A stretch of 26,151 nucleotides of DNA from IMG/VR virus record IMGVR_UViG_3300043410_002361, positions 1 to 26,151 of that record. One strand, 5' to 3'. Under the pieces are notes generated by a model. The model worked only from the letters and a program-made list of their open reading frames with translations, made no database searches and was not told the DNA's origin. Numbering within the stretch: the first letter of the stretch is position 1; the number at the start of each line of letters is the position of its first letter. The position numbers were made by a program, and so were the translations under genes. Shown piece after piece: positions 15,303-20,708 of the stretch. This DNA comes from a virus.

Positions 15303-15445
15303 AAAACGGACATTTAGTACAAATAGTAAGAAACCAGACAAATAGAATAAAAAGTATAAACTATGACAAACTATTACAAACAGTTTTAAATCCAGGGTAT
15401 AAGATTAAAAGTTACACAATTGTTACAATTAGATATGTCCGTTTT
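15303..15445. repeat. Non-coding segment framed by 11-bp inverted repeats
   Basis: The gap 15195-15565 carries no convincing gene. Besides the hairpin, it holds AAAACGGACAT at 15303-15313 and its exact complement at 15435-15445. A second inverted pair, ACAAACTAT (15366-15374) and ATAGTTTGT (15449-15457), overlaps it. TTACAA or GTTACA words recur between 15375 and 15430. The rest is AT-rich, ending in an ATATATTATATATATTATAT-like tract. The CGGACA core recurs in the early region. It could be a regulatory or origin-like segment, or a small RNA locus. Confidence 0.5.
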
Positions 15446-15565
15446 GTTATAGTTTGTAACTTATGCCAGGATATTGATAGTGTATACTTTTAATATATAA
15501 AGAAAAGAAGATATCTCTAAGGTTTAGATATTAGAATATATTATATATATTATATATAGGAAAAA

Positions 15566-15844
15566 TTATTTTTTATTAGAAGAAATATATTCAATAAATA
15601 AATCATATAAATGATCTATTTTATCTTTTTGTTCTTTACGAACTATTTTTGCTTCTTCTTGTTCTTTTTTAATATAACGAATCTCATCACGCATTGAGCT
15701 TCCACCATTTGTTTGTGTTTCTTTACGAACATCCTGTATTGCATCATTCAACGGTTTTAGCTGGGTATCAATGTACCACTTAATAACACCAGCTGATGCT
15801 AGAGCTATTGATAACAAAGTTAGGACTAGTTCTGGTGTATTCAT
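15566..15844 (-). CDS. Holin candidate: one TM segment plus coiled coil
   Basis: A 92-aa protein. Residues 4-24 are a hydrophobic helix (ELVLTLLSIALASAGVIKWY), followed by a highly charged coiled coil to the C-terminus (IRYIKKEQEEAKIVRKEQKDKIDHLYDLF). The TNGGSSMRDEI motif (45-55) recalls NGGSSxRD in DUF2746-type membrane proteins of actinophage lysis cassettes. The family link is from memory. By size and topology it could be a holin or an accessory lysis protein, and it lies about 2 kb from the lysin gene. The start has TGATATAAT 9 nt before the ATG and no Shine-Dalgarno. Alternatively it may be a membrane-bound tail chaperone or exclusion protein. Confidence 0.7.
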   Translation of the reverse strand: MNTPELVLTLLSIALASAGVIKWYIDTQLKPLNDAIQDVRKETQTNGGSSMRDEIRYIKKEQEEAKIVRKEQKDKIDHLYDLFIEYISSNKK

Positions 15845-15853
15845 AATGAGATT

Positions 15854-15862
15854 ATTATATCA
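15854..15862 (-). promoter_or_regulatory. Extended -10 upstream of the holin candidate
   Basis: TGATATAAT (15862-15854, minus strand), then 9 nt, then the ATG at 15844, as at the fibre-operon promoter. The leader is absent or 2-3 nt. Confidence 0.45.
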
Positions 15863-15881
15863 TCATTTGAGACAGAAGAGA

Positions 15882-16478
15882 CTATCCAATCTGATTTACT
15901 GTTAGTATTATAGATGGAATTGCTGGATGTAGTGTTGCTCCAGATCCAACTGCTGCTTCATATTCAATTACAGTATTTGAACTTGTTGAAGACCACATAA
16001 TTTCATAATAATCATTTGCTTCAGCATCTACAAAGAAATTCCATGCTGCTACATAATATGGATTATTAGCAGTAATTGCAACTTTTGTATTTGAATTTTC
16101 AACGGCTGTGCCATTTTTAGCAAGCCAAATATTTATAATTCCAGAACTATTAGTTTGATGAAGTTGTGCAGAAAACGCAATATTGTATTTACCAGCATTT
16201 GCAATAGCTATCTGAGTTTTATTGGATCCATTAATAGAAATACCGTTAGCAAAATCAGTTGTTCTAAAACACATCGCCTGAATTGAATTGGTTGTGCCAG
16301 TTTGATCTACTTCATCAAAAAATGATCCATAATAAGACGATGCAACGCTTCCAGCATCTCCTTTTGGACCTTGTGCTCCAGTAGATCCTGTATCACCCTT
16401 GTCGCCTTTTGGTCCAGTCGGTCCTGTTGGGCCAGGTACTCCATCAGTACCATCATGAGAGTCAGAAAAACGACTCAT
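15882..16478 (-). CDS. Collagen-like protein with C1q-like tip
   Basis: A 198-aa protein. Residues 10-43 are 11 GXY triplets (GVPGPTGPTGPKGDKGDTG), a short triple-helical stalk. Residues about 48-198 look like a C1q/TNF-type jelly roll: NAGKYNIAFSAQLHQTNSSG, then INIWLAKNG, PYYVAAWNFFVDAEANDYYE and a final SIILTVNQIG strand. This C-terminal domain is common at the tips of phage fibres and probably trimerises and binds host glycans. The ATG overlaps the TGA of the preceding gene (ATGA). X and Y positions hold several Pro, Thr and Lys, so it is a second candidate for hydroxylation or glycan attachment. Confidence 0.85.
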   Translation of the reverse strand: MSRFSDSHDGTDGVPGPTGPTGPKGDKGDTGSTGAQGPKGDAGSVASSYYGSFFDEVDQTGTTNSIQAMCFRTTDFANGISINGSNKTQIAIANAGKYNIAFSAQLHQTNSSGIINIWLAKNGTAVENSNTKVAITANNPYYVAAWNFFVDAEANDYYEIMWSSTSSNTVIEYEAAVGSGATLHPAIPSIILTVNQIG

Positions 16479-16756
16479 GCTCCAACTTCCAATCCAGTTT
16501 TAATAATCGCAATTTTCATGTTTGAAGTTTCGCCGATAGCATATAGAGCATCGTAACTTGGTAGTTCAAAAGCAATAGCGTGGTCTGCAGCAAGTCGATA
16601 ACCATAGTTTATAGATGACAGGTCTTCAGTTCCGCCGATATATACAACGCCAGTTGCGTTTACATTTTGAATAGTGATATCCATGCCTGAGTGAAGTCCT
16701 GGTGGAGTCAAGCGGACGGGTGTAGTTCCAATTGTTTTAAGTTCATGTTGAGCCAT
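16475..16756 (-). CDS. Small virion protein, beta-sandwich type
   Basis: A 93-aa protein from ATG 16756 (AQHELKTIGTTPVRLTPPG). The pattern TPVRLTP, then SGMDITIQNVNATGVVYIGG, then AFELPSYDALYAIGETSNMKIAIIKTG matches short phage structural proteins with a jelly-roll-like strand order, often coded next to fibre or head-decoration genes. The ATG at 16837 would add 27 basic, unlikely residues. The start chosen lies 6 nt after TGTTATAAT, so the message is probably leaderless. It is coupled to the collagen-like gene by a 4-bp ATGA overlap. Exact role unknown. Confidence 0.75.
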   Translation of the reverse strand: MAQHELKTIGTTPVRLTPPGLHSGMDITIQNVNATGVVYIGGTEDLSSINYGYRLAADHAIAFELPSYDALYAIGETSNMKIAIIKTGLEVGA

Positions 16757-16762
16757 ACCACG

Positions 16763-16771
16763 ATTATAACA
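16763..16771 (-). promoter_or_regulatory. Extended -10 for a leaderless start
   Basis: TGTTATAAT (16771-16763, minus strand), then 6 nt, then the ATG at 16756. It is the first promoter of the leftward late genes as seen in this window. Confidence 0.55.
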
Positions 16772-16881
16772 TTGTATTTTTCGGCGGGCGACGAAATAGA
16801 GCTCCCAAACACCCTTATTACCAAACAATGCATACAAGTATGCTCCTATGGTATATATCTGTGGATAACTCTTGTATACGC

Positions 16882-16887
16882 TATAAT
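16882..16887 (+). promoter_or_regulatory. -10 box for a leaderless start
   Basis: TATAAT (16882-16887), 6 nt, then the ATG at 16894. No TG extension and no clear -35. Confidence 0.45.
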
Positions 16888-16893
16888 TGAGAT

Positions 16894-16983
16894 ATGTTAG
16901 ATTTTATATTTGGTATGTCCCTATCAGGGATAATTGCGTATTTGCTGATAAAGGCGATAGAGAAGATTAGTCGTGTCAGATAA
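16894..16983 (+). CDS. 29-aa single-TM microprotein
   Basis: Encodes MLDFIFGMSLSGIIAYLLIK and nine more residues (AIEKISRVR). Residues 4-19 are hydrophobic and the C-terminus is basic, as in a small inner-membrane peptide with the tail inside. It starts 6 nt after a TATAAT, and its last 11 bases overlap the GTG of the next gene, which would couple them. Function unknown. Confidence 0.55.
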   Translation: MLDFIFGMSLSGIIAYLLIKAIEKISRVR

Positions 16984-17173
16984 AGATGTTTCTCCATTAG
17001 ATATGATTAATGGATCGCCTAAGGCGCCAGATGAACTGGCTGAATCCCGCTTGAAAATATGCCAAACATGTGAATATTTCAAACAACGCTTTCAGAGATG
17101 TTCTAAGTGTGGTTGTTTTATGACTATGAAGACTCAATTAGAGCATGCTTACTGCCCTGAAAATAAATGGTGA
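16973..17173 (+). CDS. Small zinc-ribbon protein (DUF6171-like)
   Basis: A 66-aa protein from GTG 16973. SRLKICQTCEYFKQRFQRCSKCGCFM (about 25-50) has C-x2-C, then C-x2-C-x-C, with a final C61-PENKW, a zinc-binding arrangement found in a widespread small phage family (DUF6171, from memory). Half of the protein is metal-site, so it probably binds nucleic acid or a host protein. The ribosome site is weak (AGAAG), and the gene likely depends on the overlapping microprotein gene. It ends against the convergent Cys-rich gene with no spacer. Confidence 0.75.
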   Translation: MSDKDVSPLDMINGSPKAPDELAESRLKICQTCEYFKQRFQRCSKCGCFMTMKTQLEHAYCPENKW

Positions 17174-17368
17174 TTAGCAGTTACAGTTTGAGTTCCCGCA
17201 AAGACAGCTAGACTCTGTTTTATGGTCCTTTGAGCTTTGGCATGAACAACCATTGCAGCATATATCTGTAAAAATCTTATTTGCCAGAGATGATGATTCA
17301 AACGAGAATTCCTCATCCCAAGCTGATTCTGAGTTTTTCATCATTTTGTTGAAAGTGTTTTCTAACAT
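17174..17368 (-). CDS. Cys-rich small protein
   Basis: A 64-aa protein. The N-terminal half is acidic and helical (AWDEEFSFESSSLANKIF), while the C-terminal 30 residues hold nine Cys (DICCNGCSCQSS, SSCLCGNSNCNC), so it probably binds metal. I recognise no family. Its reality is supported by TGATATAAT placed 6 nt before the ATG, the same layout as other leaderless genes here, and by the exact fit between the neighbouring stop at 17173 and the divergent promoter at 17391. Confidence 0.6.
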   Translation of the reverse strand: MLENTFNKMMKNSESAWDEEFSFESSSLANKIFTDICCNGCSCQSSKDHKTESSCLCGNSNCNC

Positions 17369-17374
17369 ATAGAT

Positions 17375-17383
17375 ATTATATCA
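17375..17383 (-). promoter_or_regulatory. Leftward extended -10 in a 35-bp divergent promoter
   Basis: TGATATAAT (17383-17375, minus strand), then 6 nt, then the ATG at 17368. Confidence 0.5.
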
Positions 17384-17387
17384 GAAG

Positions 17388-17396
17388 TGCTATAAT
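17388..17396 (+). promoter_or_regulatory. Rightward extended -10 in a 35-bp divergent promoter
   Basis: TGCTATAAT (17388-17396), 7 nt, then the ATG at 17404. It lies within 5 bp of the leftward -10, so polymerase cannot occupy both at once. Confidence 0.55.
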
Positions 17397-17403
17397 TGTT
17401 AAT

Positions 17404-17994
17404 ATGAAGCTTATAAACTATGGATATGGCATATTGGTGTTTGAAGATTTTTTAAACAAAGAAGAAGTTGCTATTATCCAAAGTGCATGTTTTGATACCG
17501 AGCTATGGAAGCATACAGAAGACTTTGTAGATGTTTCTAAGCCTTTTGTGGATAATGTTCTTTCTGTACCCTTCGATCATCCAGCTCATGAAATTTTAGT
17601 TAATGCAAACAAGAGAGTTGGAGAGATATTTCCTGTATATGGAACAAGATCTCAACAAACAGGAGCTCAGATCAATAGATTTAAACCAGAAGATGCTGAA
17701 AACAATGATATGGATGTTGCTATGCAGCTACACCATGACAAACAGAATGAATATTTTGTAAATGGAGTTGTTTATTACTTTAATGACAACTATGAAGGTG
17801 GAGAGATCGAATACCCCGATCATAATGTAGTTATTAAGCCTAAGGCTGGAATGCTAGTTACTCATCCAGCTGAGTTAAACCATTATGTCAGAAAGTTCTC
17901 TGGTGGTCCCCGATTTTTTGCTACTAATTTTATCTGTCAAACAGAGTTTGAGACAGATGATCTTGGATATAGAGTCAAATCTGACAAAATCTGA
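17404..17994 (+). CDS. 2OG-Fe(II) oxygenase, prolyl 4-hydroxylase-like, outside the main cluster
   Basis: A 196-aa dioxygenase with H110-H-D112 (QLHHDKQ), H160 (ELNHYVR) and R170 (GGPRFFATNF). YYFNDNYEGGEIEYPDHNVVIKPKAGM (124-150) is the conserved core. It is the shortest of the P4H-like set and the only one on the plus strand. It is driven by its own leaderless-type promoter at the late/early boundary, so it may be expressed at another stage or have another substrate from the left-arm enzymes. It lies more than 10 kb from them, so it was not made by recent tandem duplication. The 3' flank has two copies of an AAAATCTGAA-type word followed by T runs, without a clear hairpin. Confidence 0.88.
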   Translation: MKLINYGYGILVFEDFLNKEEVAIIQSACFDTELWKHTEDFVDVSKPFVDNVLSVPFDHPAHEILVNANKRVGEIFPVYGTRSQQTGAQINRFKPEDAENNDMDVAMQLHHDKQNEYFVNGVVYYFNDNYEGGEIEYPDHNVVIKPKAGMLVTHPAELNHYVRKFSGGPRFFATNFICQTEFETDDLGYRVKSDKI

Positions 17995-18074
17995 AAATTT
18001 TTATATTTTTCAATTTCACAAAAATCTGAATTTTTTTCGAAGATGTATGATGCAGGTTTTATAAATAAACAAAC

Positions 18075-18120
18075 AAAAAAGATAGTGAGCACACAACTAT
18101 TGAGATCGTGTGCCCCTATC
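18075..18120 (-). terminator. Terminator of the four-gene leftward operon
   Basis: On the minus strand: GATAG, two unpaired G, GCACAC, a 13-nt loop, GTGTGC, three unpaired bases, CTATC, then TTTTTT. The stem has 11 pairs with one internal loop and a clean T run, 7 bp after the stop codon at 18128. Confidence 0.8.
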
Positions 18121-18127
18121 CTTTCGG

Positions 18128-18301
18128 TTACTTAGTACCTTGTAGGTATCCGTCAAACCCTAGTAAATCACATGTGACTTTCACACGATGATTTTTGTTT
18201 AACTTAGTAGGCAATTCAGCGATGAACTTTTCTACTAGTTCTTTTGTAGGAATTTCGAGAGAACGAACTGTCCCCTCCATAGATGTAACTAGAACTTTCA
18301 C
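18128..18301 (-). CDS. 57-aa protein of unknown function, GTG start
   Basis: Encodes a small soluble protein (MKVLVTSMEGTVRSLEIPTK, then ELVEKFIAELPTKLNKNHRV and a C-terminal KVTCDLLGFDGYLQGTK). The GTG directly abuts the TAA of the preceding gene, with GAGG 9 nt upstream. A central amphipathic helix is flanked by strands. It is the last gene before a clear terminator. No family recognised. Confidence 0.6.
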   Translation of the reverse strand: MKVLVTSMEGTVRSLEIPTKELVEKFIAELPTKLNKNHRVKVTCDLLGFDGYLQGTK

Positions 18302-18466
18302 TTATTGAACCTCTATCTTTCTAATGTTAGCGGAGAACTTAACTTTCTTAGCCATATCGCTTTTGTTTAGGTCAGCGATTAACTTATCTACATCGTTAAT
18401 GTTAGTAGCGATGTTATTTACTGAGAGTAGATTGCTACCCTGCCATATTGAGAATTCTATTTTCAT
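18302..18466 (-). CDS. 54-aa protein of unknown function
   Basis: Begins MKIEFSIWQGSNLLSVNNIA and continues with a helical stretch (NDVDKLIADLNKSDMAKKV) and a closing strand (KFSANIRKIEVQ). The ATG abuts the TAA of the previous gene, and AAAGGTG lies 7 nt upstream. Its beta-helix-beta layout resembles the following gene, so the two may be paralogues. Function unknown. Confidence 0.62.
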   Translation of the reverse strand: MKIEFSIWQGSNLLSVNNIATNINDVDKLIADLNKSDMAKKVKFSANIRKIEVQ

Positions 18467-18571
18467 TTATTCACCTTTCTTAGTGCATAGACATGAGTTA
18501 ATTGTAATTGTGTTACCCTCCATGGTAACCGTTGCTAGTGTAGAGCAACTATCGCAGATAAAGATTTCCAT
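18467..18571 (-). CDS. 34-aa Cys-pair microprotein
   Basis: Starts MEIFICDSCSTLATVTMEGN and ends with CLCTKKGE. Two Cys pairs (CDSC and CLC) about 18 residues apart make a minimal zinc ribbon. It lies between adjoining genes with stop-ATG junctions on both sides (TAAATG). GGAAGG upstream is rather distant (about 11 nt), so coupling is likely. Function unknown. Confidence 0.55.
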   Translation of the reverse strand: MEIFICDSCSTLATVTMEGNTITINSCLCTKKGE

Positions 18572-18754
18572 TTACTTAGAAACCTTCCACTTAGTCCACA
18601 TAGGTAGACGCTCATAGTCGGTATCATCATACCAACGCTCAATGTTTTGTTCACATACTTCACAGAAGGTGAACTGGTCATCTCCTACCATAGAGATAGC
18701 AGACATGTTAGGTGTGTGTGTTACACACTGATTTGTTAGGGTTAATGTAGTCAT
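18572..18754 (-). CDS. 60-aa zinc-finger-like protein, first gene of leftward early operon
   Basis: A 60-aa protein with CVTHT near the start and FCEVCEQNIERWYDDTDYERL (about 30-50), giving C-x4-H...C-x2-C as a possible metal site. AAGGTGG lies 6 nt upstream of the ATG. The gene is followed directly by the 34-aa Cys-pair gene. Two tandem promoters with CRP-like boxes lie upstream (18812-18840, 18906-18934). Such small proteins in early regions often inhibit or redirect host enzymes; that is only a general expectation. Confidence 0.65.
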   Translation of the reverse strand: MTTLTLTNQCVTHTPNMSAISMVGDDQFTFCEVCEQNIERWYDDTDYERLPMWTKWKVSK

Positions 18755-18811
18755 TTGAGACCACCTTTCTTTTAGTTAATCTTATTTAATCTTATTTAAT
18801 TTTATAGGAGT

Positions 18812-18840
18812 ATCCTAGCATAGATACCTTGAAAAGTCAA
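18812..18840 (-). promoter_or_regulatory. Early promoter, proximal, leftward
   Basis: On the minus strand: TTGACT (18840-18835), 17 bp, TAGGAT (18817-18812), with TGC before the -10. The CRP-like palindrome at 18852-18867 is centred 42.5 bp upstream of the -10. Confidence 0.65.
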
Positions 18841-18851
18841 GCATTTCGGGG

Positions 18852-18867
18852 TGTGTTTCGTGTCACA
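18852..18867. promoter_or_regulatory. CRP/GlxR-like 16-bp palindrome, site 1
   Basis: TGTGT-TTCGTG-TCACA, nine of ten half-site bases matching TGTGA-N6-TCACA. It serves the proximal leftward promoter. Confidence 0.55.
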
Positions 18868-18905
18868 CTTTCTGGGGTCATTCTCTATTTAATTTGTATA
18901 GGAGA

Positions 18906-18934
18906 ATACTAGCACAGCTACCCCGAAAAGTCAA
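18906..18934 (-). promoter_or_regulatory. Early promoter, distal, leftward
   Basis: On the minus strand: TTGACT (18934-18929), 17 bp, TAGTAT (18911-18906), with TGC before the -10. ACACGGCGTGT lies 6 bp upstream of the -35. The CRP-like site 2 is centred 52.5 bp from the -10. Confidence 0.6.
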
Positions 18935-18955
18935 GTCCTAACACGGCGTGTCGCA

Positions 18956-18971
18956 TGTGATGTGTACCACA
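18956..18971. promoter_or_regulatory. CRP/GlxR-like 16-bp palindrome, site 2
   Basis: TGTGA-TGTGTA-CCACA, nine of ten half-site matches. Near it lie AAATCGGACA (18985-18994) and the GGGCCCCGGGCCCC block (18997-19010). The whole gap 18755-19227 is a divergent control region with no gene. Confidence 0.5.
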
Positions 18972-19011
18972 GGACAAAAGGGAAAAATCGGACATTGGGC
19001 CCCGGGCCCCT

Positions 19012-19027
19012 TGTGATGTAAAACACA
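19012..19027. promoter_or_regulatory. CRP/GlxR-like 16-bp palindrome, site 3
   Basis: TGTGA-TGTAAA-ACACA, nine of ten matches, one base after the GGGCCCCGGGCCCC block. Its centre is 52.5 bp upstream of the -10 of the rightward promoter at 19049-19077. Confidence 0.55.
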
Positions 19028-19048
19028 CTTAAGGTACGGCGTGTCGTC

Positions 19049-19077
19049 TTGACTTTTTGGCTTTTGTATGTTAGGAT
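19049..19077 (+). promoter_or_regulatory. Early promoter, rightward
   Basis: TTGACT (19049-19054), 17 bp, TAGGAT (19072-19077), with TGT before the -10. TACGGCGTGTCG ends 2 bp before the -35. It is nearly a mirror image of the proximal leftward promoter. Predicted leader to the ATG at 19228 is about 145 nt. Confidence 0.65.
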
Positions 19078-19110
19078 ACTCGTATCAAAATTAAATAGTG
19101 GCTAAATAAA

Positions 19111-19126
19111 TGTGAGGTAACTCACA
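19111..19126. promoter_or_regulatory. CRP/GlxR-like 16-bp palindrome, site 4 (perfect)
   Basis: TGTGA-GGTAAC-TCACA, a perfect match in both half-sites. It lies downstream of the first rightward promoter and 64.5 bp upstream of the -10 of the second one (19160-19188), so it may repress one and activate the other. Confidence 0.6.
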
Positions 19127-19159
19127 ATCCCAAATATACCAAATGTCCGAATTGTACCC

Positions 19160-19188
19160 CTAAAAATGTCAGACCCCTCTGATAGACT
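19160..19188 (+). promoter_or_regulatory. Second rightward early promoter, weak -35
   Basis: CTAAAA at the -35 place, then ATGTC, then 12 further bases to TAGACT (19183-19188), with TGA just before it. The poor -35 with a TGTC word matches the promoter at 19931-19959 (CCTAAATTTGTCAG versus CCTAAAAATGTCAG), suggesting activator dependence. Confidence 0.45.
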
Positions 19189-19227
19189 AACGCTAGTTAG
19201 AAAGTTAAAAAGAAAGGAAGTTAGAAA

Positions 19228-19446
19228 ATGACTTCAAATAATATCTCAGTAGTAGTAGAACCTAGCCACTCAATGGCTTCTTCAAATACTAAAAATAAAA
19301 ATGTGTTTCGCCTTGCTAATGGAAACTACATTAGCCGTATGGCGTATGTGTTCATGGTTGCTAGTGAGAACTTAATCTCTCACCGCTACCTTACCCCTAA
19401 CGAGTCCCAATGGGTTCGTGATTTTCAGAAAGTAGGTGCTAACTAA
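19228..19446 (+). CDS. 72-aa protein of unknown function
   Basis: A small soluble protein with a Ser/Asn-rich start (SSNTKNKNVFRLANGNYISR) and a helical end (SENLISHRYLTPNESQWVRDFQKVG). AAAGGAAG lies 8 nt before the ATG. It is the first gene of the rightward early series, and its TAA overlaps the ATG of the next gene (TAATG). No family recognised. Confidence 0.65.
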   Translation: MTSNNISVVVEPSHSMASSNTKNKNVFRLANGNYISRMAYVFMVASENLISHRYLTPNESQWVRDFQKVGAN

Positions 19447-19577
19447 TGTTTAGCCAATGTTTAAAGTGTGGTTATATCGCAGAACCACAAGATATATTCT
19501 GCGTAGTGTGTCCTTCTACTATCGTTAATGGTCGTAGAGAATTTGTTCGTATGACTAGAATGGTAGGAAATAAATAA
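19446..19577 (+). CDS. 43-aa zinc-ribbon protein
   Basis: Starts MFSQCLKCGYIAEPQDIFCV, giving C-x2-C ... C-x2-C (C5, C8, C19, C22), a classical small zinc ribbon, followed by a basic tail (NGRREFVRMTRMVGNK). Both ends are coupled by TAATG overlaps. It may bind nucleic acid or a host protein. Confidence 0.62.
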   Translation: MFSQCLKCGYIAEPQDIFCVVCPSTIVNGRREFVRMTRMVGNK

Positions 19578-19756
19578 TGACTAAAAAAGACTATATCCGT
19601 TTCGCTGGTTTGCTAAATACTATGACTCGTTTTCCATATGAGGATTTTAGTATTGACGCTAGAAAGTTTCTTGTTAATAATATGTGTGAAATATTTGAAA
19701 CAGACAATCCCCGTTTTGACCGTGAAAAATTCAAGGAGGCAGTTTATGCAAAATGA
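19577..19756 (+). CDS. 59-aa helical phage protein
   Basis: MTKKDYIRFAGLLNTMTRFP, then a helical stretch and NPRFDREKFKEAVYAK. The ending NPRFDxxxFxxA is frequent in small proteins of actinophages and other phages of unknown role (from memory). It starts inside the TAATG junction with the zinc-ribbon gene, and its end overlaps the next gene by 11 bp. Confidence 0.65.
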   Translation: MTKKDYIRFAGLLNTMTRFPYEDFSIDARKFLVNNMCEIFETDNPRFDREKFKEAVYAK

Positions 19757-19853
19757 AAAAGACCCATTCGGATTTGCTGACGCAATTAATTTAGATCATC
19801 TAACTTTAGAACAGCTAAAAGATTTAGAAAAGATTTTAGATAAAATAAAATAA
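19746..19853 (+). CDS. 35-aa acidic helical microprotein
   Basis: MQNEKDPFGFADAINLDHLT, then EQLKDLEKILDKIK. AAGGAGG lies 7 nt before this ATG, inside the end of the previous gene, whereas longer in-frame starts lack ribosome sites. The C-terminal helix has a heptad pattern of Leu and Ile. It is the last gene before a gap holding a CRP-like site. Function unknown. Confidence 0.6.
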   Translation: MQNEKDPFGFADAINLDHLTLEQLKDLEKILDKIK

Positions 19854-19883
19854 TTGAATTTTCAACAAAAATCCCGGGGCCAA

Positions 19884-19899
19884 TGTGGTGTAAATCACA
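19884..19899. promoter_or_regulatory. CRP/GlxR-like 16-bp palindrome, site 5
   Basis: TGTGG-TGTAAA-TCACA, nine of ten matches, 2 bp after CCCGGGGCC (19873-19881). Centre 62.5 bp upstream of the next -10. Confidence 0.55.
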
Positions 19900-19930
19900 A
19901 AAATAGTTCTACGACACGCCCGAAAAACAC

Positions 19931-19959
19931 CTAAATTTGTCAGTGGTCTATGTTAGGAT
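19931..19959 (+). promoter_or_regulatory. Early promoter with weak -35 and TTGTC word
   Basis: CTAAAT, TTGTC, then 12 bp to TAGGAT (19954-19959), with TGT before it. CGACACGCCCG (19912-19922) is the reverse form of the GGCGTGTCG motif. It drives the 40-aa gene at 19989. Confidence 0.5.
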
Positions 19960-19988
19960 ATTCTTATAAAGTTAAGAAAGGAAAACTA

Positions 19989-20111
19989 ATGGGATACATT
20001 GAGTTTGCTAGAATAGATAATGATGGCGTTGAGTGGGTTGACCTCAAAGACGCTACTAAAGACGAAATCTTAGATTTTGAGATTGCTCTCTTCCAAGAGG
20101 GAGCCTTGTGA
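19989..20111 (+). CDS. 40-aa acidic protein
   Basis: MGYIEFARIDNDGVEWVDLK, then DATKDEILDFEIALFQEGAL. A short strand pair followed by an acidic helix. AAAGGAAAACTA precedes the ATG. Its TGA stop lies inside CRP-like site 6, so coding and regulatory sequence overlap. Function unknown. Confidence 0.6.
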   Translation: MGYIEFARIDNDGVEWVDLKDATKDEILDFEIALFQEGAL

Positions 20112-20122
20112 GATAAATCACA
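20107..20122. promoter_or_regulatory. CRP/GlxR-like 16-bp palindrome, site 6 (perfect)
   Basis: TGTGA-GATAAA-TCACA, a perfect match in both half-sites. The TGA stop of the preceding gene forms part of the left half-site. Centre about 52.5 bp from the weak -10 TTTAAT (20167-20172). Confidence 0.6.
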
Positions 20123-20143
20123 CCCAACACGCAGGCTTTAAAC

Positions 20144-20172
20144 TTGCAAAATACAATTTAATATGATTTAAT
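20144..20172 (+). promoter_or_regulatory. Early promoter, weak -10
   Basis: TTGCAA (20144-20149), 17 bp, TTTAAT (20167-20172). The -10 is poor; TATGAT at 20162-20167 is an alternative with bad spacing. The leader contains ATATATAAAGAAAAGG before the ATG at 20201. Confidence 0.35.
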
Positions 20173-20200
20173 TAGATATATAAAGAAAAGGAAAAATAAT

Positions 20201-20404
20201 ATGTCAGCAAATGTATATTCAATCGCAGACCTGCTAATTGGCAAGGTTTATCGTTCAAAGTCAATTCAGGGAGAAATCATCTCTGCTGAATCTCACCCTC
20301 ACGCAGTTTGGTATGAGGGTTGCGATTCTTACCTTGTAGAAATTCGTCCAGAGCGTGGTTTGAAAACAACCTATCGCACAGTTGCAGTAAAGGTTGGTGC
20401 ATAA
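20201..20404 (+). CDS. 67-aa small beta protein
   Basis: A soluble protein with NVYSIADLLIGKVYRSKSIQ, then EIISAESHPHAVWYEG and VEIRPERGLKTTYRTVAVKVGA. The short-strand layout resembles the 54- and 55-aa proteins at 22993 and 23719 (TYxxGDL...VTGxI), so it may be a distant relative with an SH3-like barrel. AAGGAAA precedes the ATG and TAATG couples it to the next gene. Role unknown. Confidence 0.62.
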   Translation: MSANVYSIADLLIGKVYRSKSIQGEIISAESHPHAVWYEGCDSYLVEIRPERGLKTTYRTVAVKVGA

Positions 20405-20616
20405 TGATAGAACTAAAGCATACAGTTAATCTCGTTACAGAAATTGACGAAAACAAAATGCCTAGCCACTTTCTAACAATGCTAGTAAATATGTCTGAAA
20501 GCGATTTACACTCAATGCTTGCAAATACTTTCATGAGTGCACTAAATGAACTTGGCGTACTTAATAAACTAAATGAAAACAATCAGTACGCAACTCTAAA
20601 GTGGGGAGACAACTAA
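20404..20616 (+). CDS. 70-aa helical protein
   Basis: MIELKHTVNLVTEIDENKMP, then SHFLTMLVNMSESDLHSMLANTFMSALNELG. Two or three amphipathic helices are predicted. The start is the ATG within the TAATG junction; a longer in-frame start would overlap the previous gene by 85 bp and is unlikely. It ends in another TAATG junction. Function unknown. Confidence 0.62.
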   Translation: MIELKHTVNLVTEIDENKMPSHFLTMLVNMSESDLHSMLANTFMSALNELGVLNKLNENNQYATLKWGDN

Positions 20617-20708
20617 TGTTAATGATTTTCTTAGATAGCTTAGTTAGAATGATGATGTCAGGCGTATTAATTGCGTTTGCTTGGTTGGTTTGGACAGGGG
20701 GAAGTTGA
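20616..20708 (+). CDS. 30-aa single-TM microprotein
   Basis: MLMIFLDSLVRMMMSGVLIA, then FAWLVWTGGS. Residues 12-27 are a hydrophobic helix rich in Met, Leu, Ala and Trp. It is coupled by TAATG to the previous gene and by TGATG to a 14-codon frame. It resembles small phage membrane peptides that act on host membranes, but no function can be assigned. Confidence 0.5.
   Translation: MLMIFLDSLVRMMMSGVLIAFAWLVWTGGS

Noticed and set aside
16371-16900. Plus-strand frames opposite the late genes around 16371-16556 and 16691-16900
   Set aside because: They oppose minus-strand genes with leaderless promoters and an ATGA junction, and have no start signals of their own.
18324-18617. 97-codon plus-strand frame
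   Set aside because: It lies opposite three small minus-strand genes that have ribosome sites, exact stop-start junctions, upstream promoters and a terminator.
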